From assembly GCF_947491795.1 (NCBI RefSeq), contig NZ_CANLKW010000001.1, positions 682,001 to 746,000 on the forward strand: DNA of 64,000 bases. Reading direction: 5' to 3'. Under the pieces are notes generated by a model. It saw nothing but the letters and a program-made list of their open reading frames with translations, did no database searches and had not been told where the DNA came from. A program made the translations under genes and the position numbers. Shown piece after piece: positions 53,033 to 64,000 of the stretch (positions within the stretch are counted from its first letter, which is position 1; every line of letters starts with the position of its first letter). Origin of the DNA: an uncultured Roseobacter sp. GTDB taxonomy: Bacteria; Pseudomonadota; Alphaproteobacteria; Rhodobacterales; Rhodobacteraceae.

Positions 53033-53186
53033 TGGGCCTCCGCTTCCATGCAACCGGGCAGCCGGTATCCCACCGACAGCATTCACGGCTGACACACCCC
53101 TACGGGCAAGCAGGCGGCATCTCCATTGACCCCGGCACCGCTTTCTGAAACTCCGCCTGTCAGAGTTTCTCAGGAAAGACCCCCAT

Positions 53187-55395
<2,209 letters not shown>

Positions 55396-55396
<1 letters not shown>

Positions 55397-55908
55397 TGGC
55401 TGAAGTTGTGATCCGGCAGGCGGAAACGCCTGCCGATCTGCAGGCTGTTCGGGACCTGTGCTGGGAATACCGCGACTATCTGATCGCTTTCAGCGATGAG
55501 GTCAGCCAGGCGGTTTCGGTGACCTACCCGCAGGAAGCCTACCCCGCGCTGATGGCTGAACTGGCCGACAAACACGCACGCCCCGGGGGTCTGATCCTGC
55601 TGGCCGAAAAGGACAGTCAGGCCGTGGGTTGCGGCATGTATCACGCCATCAGTGACGGGGACGCCGAAATCAAGCGCGTGTTCATGCGCGACACCGCACG
55701 GGGCACCGGCGCCGGATACAGACTGTCCGAGGCCCTGATCCGTCACGCCCGGGCGGATGGCTATTCACGTATTCTGCTGGACACGTCACGGCAGTTTATC
55801 CATGCGCAGAAACTCTATGAAAAGCTGGGATTTCAGGCGCGCGGGCCTTATTCAGAGCTGCCGCCGGGTTATGCGGAACTGCTGGTTTTCTACGAACTCA
55901 CTCTGTGA
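55396..55908 (+). CDS. GNAT family N-acetyltransferase
   Basis: A 170-residue acetyltransferase: acetyl-CoA site IKRVFMRDTARGTGAGYRLSEALI, and LYEKLGFQARGPYSELPPGYAELLVFYEL at the end. It starts on the A of the eno stop. It overlaps the convergent oxidoreductase gene by 11 bases. Substrate unknown. Confidence 0.88.
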
Positions 55909-56977
55909 ACCGCGCGGGCCTGTAGGGCGCTACCAAAGCCGCATGGGTGTTGCTGAGGCCCCGGCCCATGATTTCGGCCGCCGCGATCTCTCCCACCAGA
56001 GGCGCCAGCGTGGCACCCGAATGCATCGTCGTCACATAAAGCCCCTCTGGTCCGCAGGCACCAATGACCGGCAGCCCATCGCCCGGCACCGGACGCCAGG
56101 CCAGTGTTACCTCTTCCCAGCGGACCGCCTGACCGATCAGCGCAGAGACCCGGGCCGCAGCACGATCCGCCAGTACGGACGGGTCACCAGCCACTTCGGA
56201 GCTGGTGTCGCTCTGGTGCGCAGCTGCCGTGGGCGCCAGCAAACGGCCATCCGGCAGCTGGCGCAATTCCTGACCCGGACTGACAAGAATATGGCTGAGC
56301 AGCGGTGGCAGGGGTGCCGTGCGCAGGATCAGCCCCGGCCTGTCCGGCATGGGCAGGCGGGCATCTACCGTATCAAGAAGTTTCCCCGTCGCAGTCCCGG
56401 TGGCGAGCATGACGTGGTCCGCCGTGATTGTGCCGCCTGACCAGGTGACACCTGCAATCCGCCCCGCCCGGTGCACCAGGCCCTGCACCGGCACGCCCGA
56501 AATGATCCGCGCACCAAGCGCGCAGGCAGCTGCCAGAGCATCCTGCGTCAGCGTGACCAGGTCGACGGCCCCCTCATCCGCAAAAAGCAGTGCACGTTCC
56601 GGCGCCGGAATACCTGGCTCCAGCGCGGTGAACCCGTCCCGGTCAATTTCCCGGACATTGTAGCCAAGGGCGCGCAGTGCGTCTGACTGGGCGTCAAAGG
56701 CCGCTCCCTGCTCCTCCCAGCACAGGCAACCCTGCCATTGCACGGCCCTGCTGCCCAGGGCGTCCGCCAGCCGGCGGTGCGCGGCGAATGCGGCATGGCG
56801 CAGGTGAAAGTGATCCTCGTCCGCGTAAAAGCTGGCGTTGATCCAGCCAAAGGATGCGCCTGAGGCACCCTGGGCGGGTGCTCCGGCCTCGATCACCGTG
56901 ACCTGCGCGCCGCTGCGGGCAAGGTTCCAGGCGGTCACGGCACCGATGACCCCGGCGCCTACGACGATTACTTTCAT
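55898..56977 (-). CDS. FAD-dependent oxidoreductase, DadA/DAO type
   Basis: A 359-residue flavoenzyme. The N-terminal FAD motif is VIVVGAGVIGAVTAWNLARSGAQVTVIEAG. The C-terminus GLYVTTMHSGATLAPLVGEIAAAEI is the DAO-type second FAD contact. It probably oxidises a D-amino acid, sarcosine-like or other amine. The ATG at 56977 has a GAGAGGGA ribosome site; the longer frame to 57043 is not needed. It stands alone and is divergent from the DUF985 gene. Confidence 0.87.
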   Translation of the reverse strand: MKVIVVGAGVIGAVTAWNLARSGAQVTVIEAGAPAQGASGASFGWINASFYADEDHFHLRHAAFAAHRRLADALGSRAVQWQGCLCWEEQGAAFDAQSDALRALGYNVREIDRDGFTALEPGIPAPERALLFADEGAVDLVTLTQDALAAACALGARIISGVPVQGLVHRAGRIAGVTWSGGTITADHVMLATGTATGKLLDTVDARLPMPDRPGLILRTAPLPPLLSHILVSPGQELRQLPDGRLLAPTAAAHQSDTSSEVAGDPSVLADRAAARVSALIGQAVRWEEVTLAWRPVPGDGLPVIGACGPEGLYVTTMHSGATLAPLVGEIAAAEIMGRGLSNTHAALVAPYRPARFTE

Positions 56978-57023
56978 GCTCTGTCCCTCTCGACCTGCGC
57001 GGTGTTCACGGTACAGTGCCCGT

Positions 57024-57449
57024 ATGACGGCACAAGAGATCATCGACCATCTGTCTTTGCAGCCCCACCCCGAGGGCGGGCATTACCGCCAGACATGGAT
57101 TGCAGAAAACGACGGACGCCCCACCGGCACCTGCATCTGGTTTCTGCTCAAAGCGGGCGAGAGCAGTCACTGGCACCGCGTGGATGCGACAGAAATCTGG
57201 TTCTGGCACAGCGGTGCGCCGCTGATCCTGTCGCTGAGCGCCGATGACACGGGGCCCGCGACGGATCATCTGCTGGGCCCCGATCTGCGCACGGGCAGCC
57301 CACAGATGATTGTGCCGGAAAACCACTGGCAGGCAGCCCGTACCACAGGCGAATATACCCTCGTCAGCTGCACGGTATCCCCGGGATTTCAGTTTGAGGG
57401 TTTTACTCTTGCCGCACCTGGATTTGATATCCCGCGTTCAGGGGATTAA
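57024..57449 (+). CDS. DUF985 cupin protein
   Basis: A 141-residue single-domain cupin. The DUF985 core is [37 protein letters not shown] and [29 protein letters not shown]. The His/Glu residues in HWHRVDATE and the later His in ENHWQ are the likely metal ligands. Function of the family is unclear; sugar-related roles are proposed. It shares a TTAA stop with convergent anmK. Confidence 0.9.
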   Translation: MTAQEIIDHLSLQPHPEGGHYRQTWIAENDGRPTGTCIWFLLKAGESSHWHRVDATEIWFWHSGAPLILSLSADDTGPATDHLLGPDLRTGSPQMIVPENHWQAARTTGEYTLVSCTVSPGFQFEGFTLAAPGFDIPRSGD

Positions 57450-58570
57450 ACCGCCGCGCGCTGTTCCGGCGGCAGGCTGATGGTGCCGCCACTGACAGCC
57501 GCGCGCACGCCGGTTGTGCCGGGACAGGATGTGGGCAGCCCCCGCGCGACGCGCACCGCAAGATAGGCAAAAGCCTGCGCCTCCAGCATGTCACCATCAA
57601 GCCCCACCTCCTCGACCGGGCCGACCGGACAGTCCAGCGAAACGGACAGCATCTCCATCAGTACCGGATTGTGACGTCCGCCCCCCGTGACCAGCAGCCG
57701 GGCGGGTGGCTTCGGACAATGCTCCATCCCCTGGGCCACGCCAGCCGCACACATCGCCGTGAGCGTGGCCGCCGCATCGGCGTCACTGAGCTCACCAACC
57801 AGACGGATCATTTCCGAAAAGTCATTTCTGTCCAGAGATTTAGGCGGCATTCTTGCGAAATACGGCTCCGCCAGAAAAAGCTCGAGCGCGCCCTGCTCTA
57901 CCGTGCCCTGGCGCGCGATGCGGCCTCCCTCATCAAAGGCGATATCCAGTCGGGCGCGCAGAAGATCATTCAGGGGCGCGTTGGCCGGACCCGTATCAAA
58001 GGCCAGCAATGCGCCCTTCTCCTCCGGACGCTCCTTTGCGGGATCGACAAAGGTGAGATTGCCGACACCACCGAGGTTCAGAAAAGCCAGCGGTGCATCC
58101 GCACCGATGAAACGCGCGCAGGCGAAATGGAAAAACGGTGCCAGCGGCGCGCCCTCTCCGCCCAGCTCCACGTCCGCTGTCCGGAAATCCCACACGACCG
58201 GCAGATCCAGCGCACCAGCCAGCCAGGCACCGCTGCCCACCTGCAGCGTTCCGCGGGTACGCGGCGCATGGGCAAGGGTCTGACCATGAAACCCAACAAG
58301 ATCAATGCCCTCAAAGCCACGCAGCGCTTCAAAGTGCGCCTGTTCTGTAACGGTGCGCGCCGCCCCGGTCCGGGCACCCGACCACTGCCCCAGGGCTGCG
58401 GCAAGTGTGCGTTGTTCGGCAGCTGAATAGGCGCGGTATCCGGTCTCGCCAAAGCCCTCTATCGTGATGCCGTCCGTGCGCAGAACAGCCGCATCAACAC
58501 CGTCCAGAGAGGTGCCGCTCATAGCGCCGAGCGCTGTGACGATTCCGGTTTTGGGGATGGCCCTGCTCAA
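57446..58570 (-). CDS. anmK: Anhydro-N-acetylmuramic acid kinase
   Basis: A 374-residue kinase that opens and phosphorylates 1,6-anhydro-MurNAc from cell-wall recycling. Motifs are [18 protein letters not shown] near the N-terminus, [14 protein letters not shown] [39 protein letters not shown] and [14 protein letters not shown]. The TTG at 58570 has an AAGG ribosome site and fits relatives; no ATG is nearby. It is divergent from tyrS across 65 bases. Confidence 0.93.
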   Translation of the reverse strand: MSRAIPKTGIVTALGAMSGTSLDGVDAAVLRTDGITIEGFGETGYRAYSAAEQRTLAAALGQWSGARTGAARTVTEQAHFEALRGFEGIDLVGFHGQTLAHAPRTRGTLQVGSGAWLAGALDLPVVWDFRTADVELGGEGAPLAPFFHFACARFIGADAPLAFLNLGGVGNLTFVDPAKERPEEKGALLAFDTGPANAPLNDLLRARLDIAFDEGGRIARQGTVEQGALELFLAEPYFARMPPKSLDRNDFSEMIRLVGELSDADAAATLTAMCAAGVAQGMEHCPKPPARLLVTGGGRHNPVLMEMLSVSLDCPVGPVEEVGLDGDMLEAQAFAYLAVRVARGLPTSCPGTTGVRAAVSGGTISLPPEQRAAV

Positions 58571-58635
58571 AGCCTTTTCCTTTGTCTTTTCACCGCCTAT
58601 AGAGTGTGCGCATTCACCGTGAAAGAGCAAGTATC

Positions 58636-59886
58636 ATGACCTACCACCCCAAATCGGACTTTGTCGCTGTAATGATCGAGCGCGGCTTTCTGGCCGATTG
58701 CACGGACTATCAGGGGCTGGATGAAGCGCTGCTTTCAGGGGTGAAAACGGCCTATATCGGCTTTGACGCGACCGCAAAATCGCTGCATGTGGGATCGCTC
58801 ATTCAGATCATGATGCTGCGCTGGTTCCAGAAAACCGGTCATAAACCCATCACGCTGATGGGCGGCGGCACGACCAAGGTGGGTGACCCGTCTTTTCGCG
58901 CCGATGAACGCCCCCTGCTGAGCCCGGAAGATATCGACGCCAATATCGCCGGCATCAAAAAGGTGTTTTCGGCCTACCTCGACTATGGGGATGATGCGAC
59001 AGATGCCCTGATGATCAACAACGCCGAGTGGCTGGACGGGCTGAACTACCTCGACTTTCTGCGGGACATCGGGCGGCATTTTTCGATCAACCGGATGCTG
59101 TCCTTTGAGAGCGTGAAGTCGCGTCTCGACCGCGAGCAGTCCCTGTCGTTTCTTGAGTTCAACTACATGATCCTGCAGGCCTATGACTTTATGGAACTGC
59201 ACCGCCGGTATGACTGCGTGCTGCAGATGGGCGGCTCTGACCAGTGGGGCAACATCGTCAACGGGATCGACCTGACGCGCCGCGTGATCGACGGCGAGGT
59301 CTACGGGCTGACAACGCACCTGCTGACAACCTCCGATGGCAAAAAAATGGGCAAGTCCCAGGCCGGTGCTGTCTGGCTGAACCCTGACATGCTCTCGCCC
59401 TACGAATTCTGGCAGTTCTGGCGCAACACCACCGACGCGGATGTCGGGCGCTTCCTCAAGCTCTATTCAGAACTGCCCGTGGACGAATGTGACCGGCTGG
59501 GCGCGCTCGAAGGTTCGGAGATCAACGAGGCCAAGGTACGTCTTGCCAATGAGGTCACGACACTGCTGCACGGGGCTGAGGCCGCGGCGGCAGCGGAGGC
59601 GACCGCCCGGGAAGTCTTTGAGAAAGGCGGTATCGGGGACGATCTGCCGACGCTCACCCTTTCGGCTGACGATCTGGGCGACGGAATTTCCATAGTGCAA
59701 CTGATCGTCAAGTCAGGTCTGGCGGGGTCCGGGAAAGAGGCAAAACGGCTGATCGCAGAAAACGGCGCGCGCCTTGATGACGCACCGCTGACCAATGCGG
59801 GCCTGATGATTGACGCCGCTGCTTTGTCCAGCCCGATCAAACTCAGCGCGGGCAAGAAACGGCATGCACTGGTGCAGCTGGGTTAA
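58636..59886 (+). CDS. tyrS: Tyrosyl-tRNA synthetase
   Basis: A 416-residue class I synthetase. The HIGH-type motif is HVGS in [14 protein letters not shown], and the KMSKS-type motif is KMGKS in [15 protein letters not shown]-terminal S4 RNA-binding domain is present ([27 protein letters not shown]). The ATG at 58636 matches relatives. Its stop shares TTAA with a small convergent gene. Confidence 0.97.
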   Translation: MTYHPKSDFVAVMIERGFLADCTDYQGLDEALLSGVKTAYIGFDATAKSLHVGSLIQIMMLRWFQKTGHKPITLMGGGTTKVGDPSFRADERPLLSPEDIDANIAGIKKVFSAYLDYGDDATDALMINNAEWLDGLNYLDFLRDIGRHFSINRMLSFESVKSRLDREQSLSFLEFNYMILQAYDFMELHRRYDCVLQMGGSDQWGNIVNGIDLTRRVIDGEVYGLTTHLLTTSDGKKMGKSQAGAVWLNPDMLSPYEFWQFWRNTTDADVGRFLKLYSELPVDECDRLGALEGSEINEAKVRLANEVTTLLHGAEAAAAAEATAREVFEKGGIGDDLPTLTLSADDLGDGISIVQLIVKSGLAGSGKEAKRLIAENGARLDDAPLTNAGLMIDAAALSSPIKLSAGKKRHALVQLG

Positions 59887-60020
59887 AGCCAGAGCCAGTC
59901 GATCACCGTCAGAACGACGAATACCGGCACAGACAGAACGGTCGCCAGTAAAAAGGCGGCCGTTTTCGTCATCCGGGGCGCGGGCGCGCAGATACCAAAC
60001 ACGGTTTCGGATTTTTTCAT
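59883..60020 (-). CDS. Small single-helix membrane protein, 45 residues
   Basis: A short frame encoding [20 protein letters not shown], a hydrophobic helix ([20 protein letters not shown]) and the end DWLWL. The stop lies in a TTAA shared with tyrS, a pattern seen at three other convergent gene ends in this window. No strong ribosome site is visible before the ATG. A basic N-terminus and one helix suggest an inner-membrane peptide. Function unknown. Confidence 0.55.
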   Translation of the reverse strand: MKKSETVFGICAPAPRMTKTAAFLLATVLSVPVFVVLTVIDWLWL

Positions 60021-60065
60021 GGCCGCATTAACCACGTTTTAGGTTTCGACATTCTTAATGAACTC

Positions 60066-60962
60066 ATGTTTGATGCTGTCCATGCCGATCCGTCGCCCGC
60101 CCTCCAGCAAAGCCGCGAGTATGCGCAGACACTGGAGTTGCTGGGCCAGTCTCCGAAACGCCTGGCGGATGGCACACTGACACTGCACCGACGGTGGTGC
60201 GGAATTCCTCTCACGATGTTGCCGCGCGCGCGAATGCCCGACCCGGAAACAACACTGGCCTGTCTGGCCTCCGTCGGTGTTCGCGGACCGGTCATTTTTT
60301 CACCTGATCACCCCAGCGATCTGAGCGAGATCGGTGCGTTGCCGCTTGTCAGCCCGGCAACGGTCGCCCGGCTGGACCTGACACCACCGCCCGACGCGCT
60401 TGAGGCACACCTGCATCAGAAATGGCGCAACCGCCTGCGCCATGCGCGCGCACAGGGGCTGCGGGTGACCCGGCAGAACATGCCGGACGATCCAAACCAC
60501 TGGCTGTTTCAGGCGGACAGCGCCCAGAGAAAACAGCGCCGCTATCACACCTGGCCAACGTCGCTGACCCTGGCATGGATGCGGGCAAACCGCAGCGGTG
60601 CGAAGCTTTTTACCGCTTTTGATGGTCGGGATGCGGTGGCGGCACTGCTGATCCTGCGCCATGGCACGGGTGCTGCCTATCATATGGGGCACACAACAGA
60701 ACCCGGACGGCGCTCCTCGGCCCATACTCTGCTGCTGTGGTACGCCATGATGTGGCTGCACGGCAAAGGTGTGACCAGCCTTGATCTGGGAACCATAGAC
60801 ACCGAGGACACGCCGGGGCTTACCCGCTTCAAACTGGGCACCGGGGCAGAGCCGCAGCGTCTTGGGGGCACCTGGCTGTGCTGGCCGCCGCTGACCACCC
60901 GGCTGGGCCCGCTGGCACGGATGGACCGCACGCTGATGCAGGGTCTCTGGACAGCCCGCTGA
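60066..60962 (+). CDS. FemAB-like GNAT acyltransferase
   Basis: A 298-residue protein. The conserved half is the GNAT/BioF2-like domain: LEAHLHQKWRNRLRHARAQGLRVTRQ, GAKLFTAFDGRDAVAALLILRHGTGAAYHMGHTTEPGRRSSAHTLLLWYAMMWLHGKGVTSLDLG. FemAB-like enzymes add acyl or aminoacyl groups in cell-envelope or exopolysaccharide synthesis; the substrate here is unknown. It is followed by an SDR gene. Confidence 0.82.
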   Translation: MFDAVHADPSPALQQSREYAQTLELLGQSPKRLADGTLTLHRRWCGIPLTMLPRARMPDPETTLACLASVGVRGPVIFSPDHPSDLSEIGALPLVSPATVARLDLTPPPDALEAHLHQKWRNRLRHARAQGLRVTRQNMPDDPNHWLFQADSAQRKQRRYHTWPTSLTLAWMRANRSGAKLFTAFDGRDAVAALLILRHGTGAAYHMGHTTEPGRRSSAHTLLLWYAMMWLHGKGVTSLDLGTIDTEDTPGLTRFKLGTGAEPQRLGGTWLCWPPLTTRLGPLARMDRTLMQGLWTAR

Positions 60963-61002
60963 GCCCGTGCTTTCTGTCCGGGACAGGACAGGGAGGCATG
61001 AC

Positions 61003-61758
61003 ATGGAACTGGCAAATACAGCGGCGGTCATCACGGGCGGCGCATCAGGTCTGGGTGAGGCAACGGCGCGGTTTTTTGCATCTCAGGGTGCCGCGGTCAC
61101 GCTGCTTGACCGGGACGCAGAGCGCGGCACGGAAATTGCCCGTGACATCGGCGGGAGTTTTGCGCAGACCGATGTGACGGATGAGGCCTCTGTCTCCGCC
61201 GCACTGGCCAAAGCGAAAGAGGCGATGGGACGCGTCACCGCGGCGGTCAACTGCGCCGGAATTGCGGATGCCGCCAAAACAATCGGGCGGGACGGGCCGC
61301 ATCCGATTGATCTGTTTCAGCGCACGATCGACATCAACCTTGTGGGCACCTTCAATGTGGCGCGACTGGCAGCGGATATCATGCAGCACAACGCGCCAGA
61401 GCCGGACGGAGCCCGCGGCGTAATCATCAACACAGCCTCCATCGCGGCCTTTGACGGCCAGAAAGGCCAGACCGCTTATGCTGCATCCAAAGGGGGCGTG
61501 GTCGGTCTGTGCCTGCCGATGGCGCGCGATCTGGCCCGCTCCGGCATCCGGGTGATGACAATTGCGCCTGGCATCTTTATGACCCCGATGCTTGCCGGTC
61601 TGGGCGAGGACATCCAGGCACAGCTGGCAGCCGATGTGCCCTGCCCGCCCCGGCTGGGCGATCCGGCGGAATACGCGCGGTTGGCGGGTTTTATCGTCAC
61701 TGCAGGGTATCTCAACGGCGAGGTGATCCGCATTGACGGCGCGCTGCGCATGCGCTGA
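61003..61758 (+). CDS. SDR family oxidoreductase, 3-hydroxyacyl-CoA dehydrogenase type
   Basis: A 251-residue short-chain dehydrogenase. The cofactor site is VITGGASGLGEATARFFASQG, the NAG-like motif VNCAGIADA, and the catalytic Ser-Tyr-Lys are in IINTASIAAF and QTAYAASKGG. The order of conserved blocks, with the tail VTAGYLNGEVIRIDGALRM, fits the HSD10 branch (type 2 3-hydroxyacyl-CoA dehydrogenase) of beta-oxidation and isoleucine breakdown. The ATG at 61003 has a GGGAGG ribosome site. Confidence 0.9.
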   Translation: MELANTAAVITGGASGLGEATARFFASQGAAVTLLDRDAERGTEIARDIGGSFAQTDVTDEASVSAALAKAKEAMGRVTAAVNCAGIADAAKTIGRDGPHPIDLFQRTIDINLVGTFNVARLAADIMQHNAPEPDGARGVIINTASIAAFDGQKGQTAYAASKGGVVGLCLPMARDLARSGIRVMTIAPGIFMTPMLAGLGEDIQAQLAADVPCPPRLGDPAEYARLAGFIVTAGYLNGEVIRIDGALRMR

Positions 61759-61925
61759 GCAAGGCGCCGTCGGCGGGTTTTCGCTCTGCGGCGGCATGTA
61801 AATGCCTGTCCGGGCGGGAATTTCTGCTCAGTATTGTCAGACAGGGCACTTCAGTGCTTCTACCACAGGTGGTGGATCGGGCATGTCGCGCGGTTCGCAT
61901 CATCACCAGCCTGCGGAGAAGACCA

Positions 61926-62717
61926 ATGCCAGTAAGTACTCCCCCGAAATGCCTGTTCGCAGGCGCAGCCGTCGCCCTGATGTTTCAGACAGCCTCGTTG
62001 CAGGCCGCTGTTCTGCAACTGGATGTCCTGACGGTAAGCCTCTGTGATCAGGGCTCTTCTGAGTGCTTTGAGCCGGATATCGACCAGTCCTTCATGAACC
62101 GCATCTTTGGTCAGGCTGACATCTTTCTGAATTTTCTGCCCTCCCCCGCGCCGGTAACCCTTGATCTCGCCGCTGTCTCAAACAGTGCAGGCCAGGCCGA
62201 TGCCTTCAGCCTTTTGTCCGACTTTGCCAGCGCTGCCGCCGGTGACATCCCGCCATTGACAGCCGTTATGGGGTTCGGGCCCCGTCTGACGGGCAACACG
62301 GTTGGTGCTGCCTATCTTGGCGCGCCCTCGCTGCCCTTTGGAATTGTCAGCGCCGAGGGGACATCGACCGCCCTGCAGAGCTTTGTCACCGCACATGAGC
62401 TGGGTCATATTCTGGGTGTTGATCACACAGATGAGGGCATGGGGTCGCTGATGGATCCGGTCATCAATGTCTCGTTGCTGGACGATCCGGACTTCCTGCC
62501 CGGGCTGGCACCGGGTGTGGCCGAAATCTTCCGCAGCAGCAGCCTGTTGCAGGAACGCCAGATCGATACGCCGGATGAGACACCGGACAATGAAGCCCCT
62601 GAAATCAGCCCGCCCACAATTGCAGCGGTCCCGCTGCCACCGGCAGTGGCAGGCTTTCTTGTCGCTCTTGGAATGCTGGCCGTTCCGGCGGCACGCAAAC
62701 GCCGGCGCAGCGCCTGA
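61926..62717 (+). CDS. VPLPA-CTERM protein with metzincin zinc site
   Basis: A 263-residue exported protein. The signal peptide covers about residues 1-28 (start at the ATG with GGAGAAG upstream). The zinc motif HELGHILGVDH has His157, Glu158, His161 and His167, and Met176 (GSLMDP) is a Met-turn at matrixin-like spacing. A segment before it (VGAAYLGAPS) is also typical of metzincins. The end PLPPAVAGFLVALGMLAVPAARKRRRSA is a VPLPA-type sorting signal. So it is a surface metallopeptidase thought to be processed by an exosortase. Substrate unknown. It is the second VPLPA protein here. Confidence 0.85.
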   Translation: MPVSTPPKCLFAGAAVALMFQTASLQAAVLQLDVLTVSLCDQGSSECFEPDIDQSFMNRIFGQADIFLNFLPSPAPVTLDLAAVSNSAGQADAFSLLSDFASAAAGDIPPLTAVMGFGPRLTGNTVGAAYLGAPSLPFGIVSAEGTSTALQSFVTAHELGHILGVDHTDEGMGSLMDPVINVSLLDDPDFLPGLAPGVAEIFRSSSLLQERQIDTPDETPDNEAPEISPPTIAAVPLPPAVAGFLVALGMLAVPAARKRRRSA

Positions 62718-62726
62718 ACCCGGACC

Positions 62727-62752
62727 CCTGGCAGGCCAGACAGTCTGCCAGG
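62727..62752. terminator. Hairpin between convergent genes
   Basis: CCTGGCAG, a ten-base loop, CTGCCAGG. The eight-base stem lies in the 45-base gap after the metzincin gene and before the convergent ABC-F stop. The T-runs are weak, so it is a likely but not certain terminator for either gene. Confidence 0.5.
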
Positions 62753-62762
62753 CACCCCGGTT

Positions 62763-64000
62763 CTATCCGGACGCCTTTTCCTCAAGCACAAGCCACTCAT
62801 CCTCGGACGCGGCGAGTTTTTCCTGACGCTCCACCAGAGCTTCCGTTGCTTTGCGGAACTTGACCGGGTTGTCCGAGAACAGATCAGGATCAGCCAGAAG
62901 TTCGCCCAGTCGCGCAATCTCTGCCTCGAGCCGTTCGATCTCCGCCGGGAGCGCTTCCAGCCTGTGTTTTTCGGTAAAACTCAGGCCCGGCTTTTCCGCT
63001 TTTGCTGGTTTTTTGTCTGCGCGGGAGGCGTTGCGGGTCTTCGCCGTTTCGTCGGATTTCCCGTCGCGCGGCTCGCGCTGGCTGATGTAGTCGCTCCATC
63101 CCCCGGCATAGACCGTCGCGCGGCCGTCCCCCTCCATCGCGATGGTTGTCGCCGCAACCCGGTCGAGAAAATCCCTGTCGTGACTGACCAGCAGCACGGT
63201 TCCGTCATAGGTGCCCAGCAGTTCCTGCAGCAGGTCGAGCGTTTCCACATCAAGATCATTTGTCGGCTCGTCAAGCACCAGCAGATTGCTGGGCCGCGCC
63301 ATCAGCCGGGCAAGCAGCAGGCGCGCTTTTTCCCCGCCTGACAGAGCCCGGACCGGCGCGCGGGCCTGTGCCTCGTCGAATAAAAACTCTTTCAGGTAGC
63401 CCACCACATGTTTCGGTGTACCACGCACCATAACCTGATCGGCCTTGCCCGAGACACGCATCTCGGGATCTCCCGTCAGACTGTCCCACAGACTCATATC
63501 CTCATCCAGCTGCGCCCGGGCCTGATCAAAAAGCGCCAGTTCCAGATTGGTGCCGAGGCGCACCGTTCCCGTGTCAGGTGGCTCGTGACCAATCAGCATG
63601 TTCAGCAGGGTCGTTTTGCCGACACCGTTCGGCCCCACAAAGGCAATCCGGTCGCCGCGCTGGACAGTCAGCGAAAACGGTCTGAGGATCTGCCTGTCGC
63701 CAAAGCTCTTTGTGATCCCTTCTGCCTCGATCACCTTGCGCCCGGATTTTGGCCCGGCATCCAGGGCCATGGCTGCTGTGCCCTGACGCGTTATCTGTGC
63801 GGCTCGCTCTGCCCGCAGATCCTGCAAAGCCCGCACCCGGCCCATATTGCGTTTGCGCCGTGCCGAGATGCCTTCGACAGCCCAGCGGGCCTCGGCCTTG
63901 ATTTTACGGTTCAGTTTGTGCCGCTGTGTGTCCTCTTCGTCCCAGATCGTATCGCGCCAGGCCTCAAAACCTGCAAACCCCTTTTCCTGACGACGCACTG
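62763..64000 (-). CDS. ABC-F family ATPase, Uup-like (N-terminal part outside window)
   Basis: The last about 412 residues of a gene whose start lies beyond the right end. The visible part holds the inter-domain linker (RRKRNMGRVRALQDLRAERAAQI, typical of Uup) and the second ABC domain with GPNGVGKTT, LSGGEKARLLLARLMARPSNLLVLDEPTNDLDVETLDLL. A Uup-type C-terminal coiled coil follows (LSFTEKHRLEALPAEIERLEAEIARL). Uup acts at ribosomes and on branched DNA. The frame is open to the edge, so this is a cut gene, not a broken one. Confidence 0.9.
   Translation of the reverse strand, partial: VRRQEKGFAGFEAWRDTIWDEEDTQRHKLNRKIKAEARWAVEGISARRKRNMGRVRALQDLRAERAAQITRQGTAAMALDAGPKSGRKVIEAEGITKSFGDRQILRPFSLTVQRGDRIAFVGPNGVGKTTLLNMLIGHEPPDTGTVRLGTNLELALFDQARAQLDEDMSLWDSLTGDPEMRVSGKADQVMVRGTPKHVVGYLKEFLFDEAQARAPVRALSGGEKARLLLARLMARPSNLLVLDEPTNDLDVETLDLLQELLGTYDGTVLLVSHDRDFLDRVAATTIAMEGDGRATVYAGGWSDYISQREPRDGKSDETAKTRNASRADKKPAKAEKPGLSFTEKHRLEALPAEIERLEAEIARLGELLADPDLFSDNPVKFRKATEALVERQEKLAASEDEWLVLEEKASG

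Overview
The window looks like chromosomal DNA of an alphaproteobacterium of the Roseobacter group (Rhodobacteraceae). The evidence is gene content and style: choXWV choline transport genes, a VPLPA-type C-terminal sorting signal on two exported proteins, DUF4167 and DUF1499 proteins, a Fur/Mur-type regulator, MarC, SelO, GC-rich coding DNA and many GTG or TTG starts. The exact genus cannot be read from the sequence.

Positions 1 to about 10,390 stand apart. They hold the end of sbcD, a complete sbcC, a small protein with a possible zinc site overlapping the end of sbcC, and, convergently, a 1,930-residue DUF4011/DUF3320-type superfamily 1 helicase with a nuclease domain. About 840 bases without a believable gene follow. 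They end in an AT-rich stretch and a short sequence identical in style to the 3' end of a serine tRNA gene (10375-10390). I read this as the end of a tRNA-integrated genomic island, probably carrying a DNA-processing or defence module. It is the best candidate in the window for an undescribed system.

From 10,540 onward the DNA looks like ordinary chromosome. 10.5-25.1 kb holds a CadC-like regulator with TPR repeats, a VPLPA-anchored protein, a small cytochrome c, choXWV, a CheB-CheR-PAS protein, an aldose epimerase, ndk and an ABC-F ATPase. 25.2-38.7 kb holds marC, an aspartic protease, holC-pepA and, divergently, the envelope cluster lptF-lptG-lptD-surA-pdxA-rsmA, then DUF4167 and prfA-prmC. 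38.8-43.9 kb holds two ureohydrolases with an M20 amidohydrolase (a likely guanidino-compound pathway) and mazG. 43.9-50.4 kb holds a nucleoside hydrolase, selO, a drug/metabolite transporter, a DEAD-box helicase, a Fur/Mur regulator and a ribbon-helix-helix protein.

50.4-53.0 kb is a three-gene set (glyoxalase-like protein, Tat-exported small subunit, GMC oxidoreductase) behind a clean inverted repeat that looks like an operator. 53.2-64.0 kb holds a second transporter, eno, acetyltransferases, a FAD oxidoreductase, a DUF985 cupin, anmK, tyrS, a small membrane protein, an SDR dehydrogenase, a metzincin-like VPLPA-anchored protein and a Uup-like ABC-F ATPase cut by the window end. Four convergent gene pairs share a four-base palindromic stop (CTAG or TTAA).
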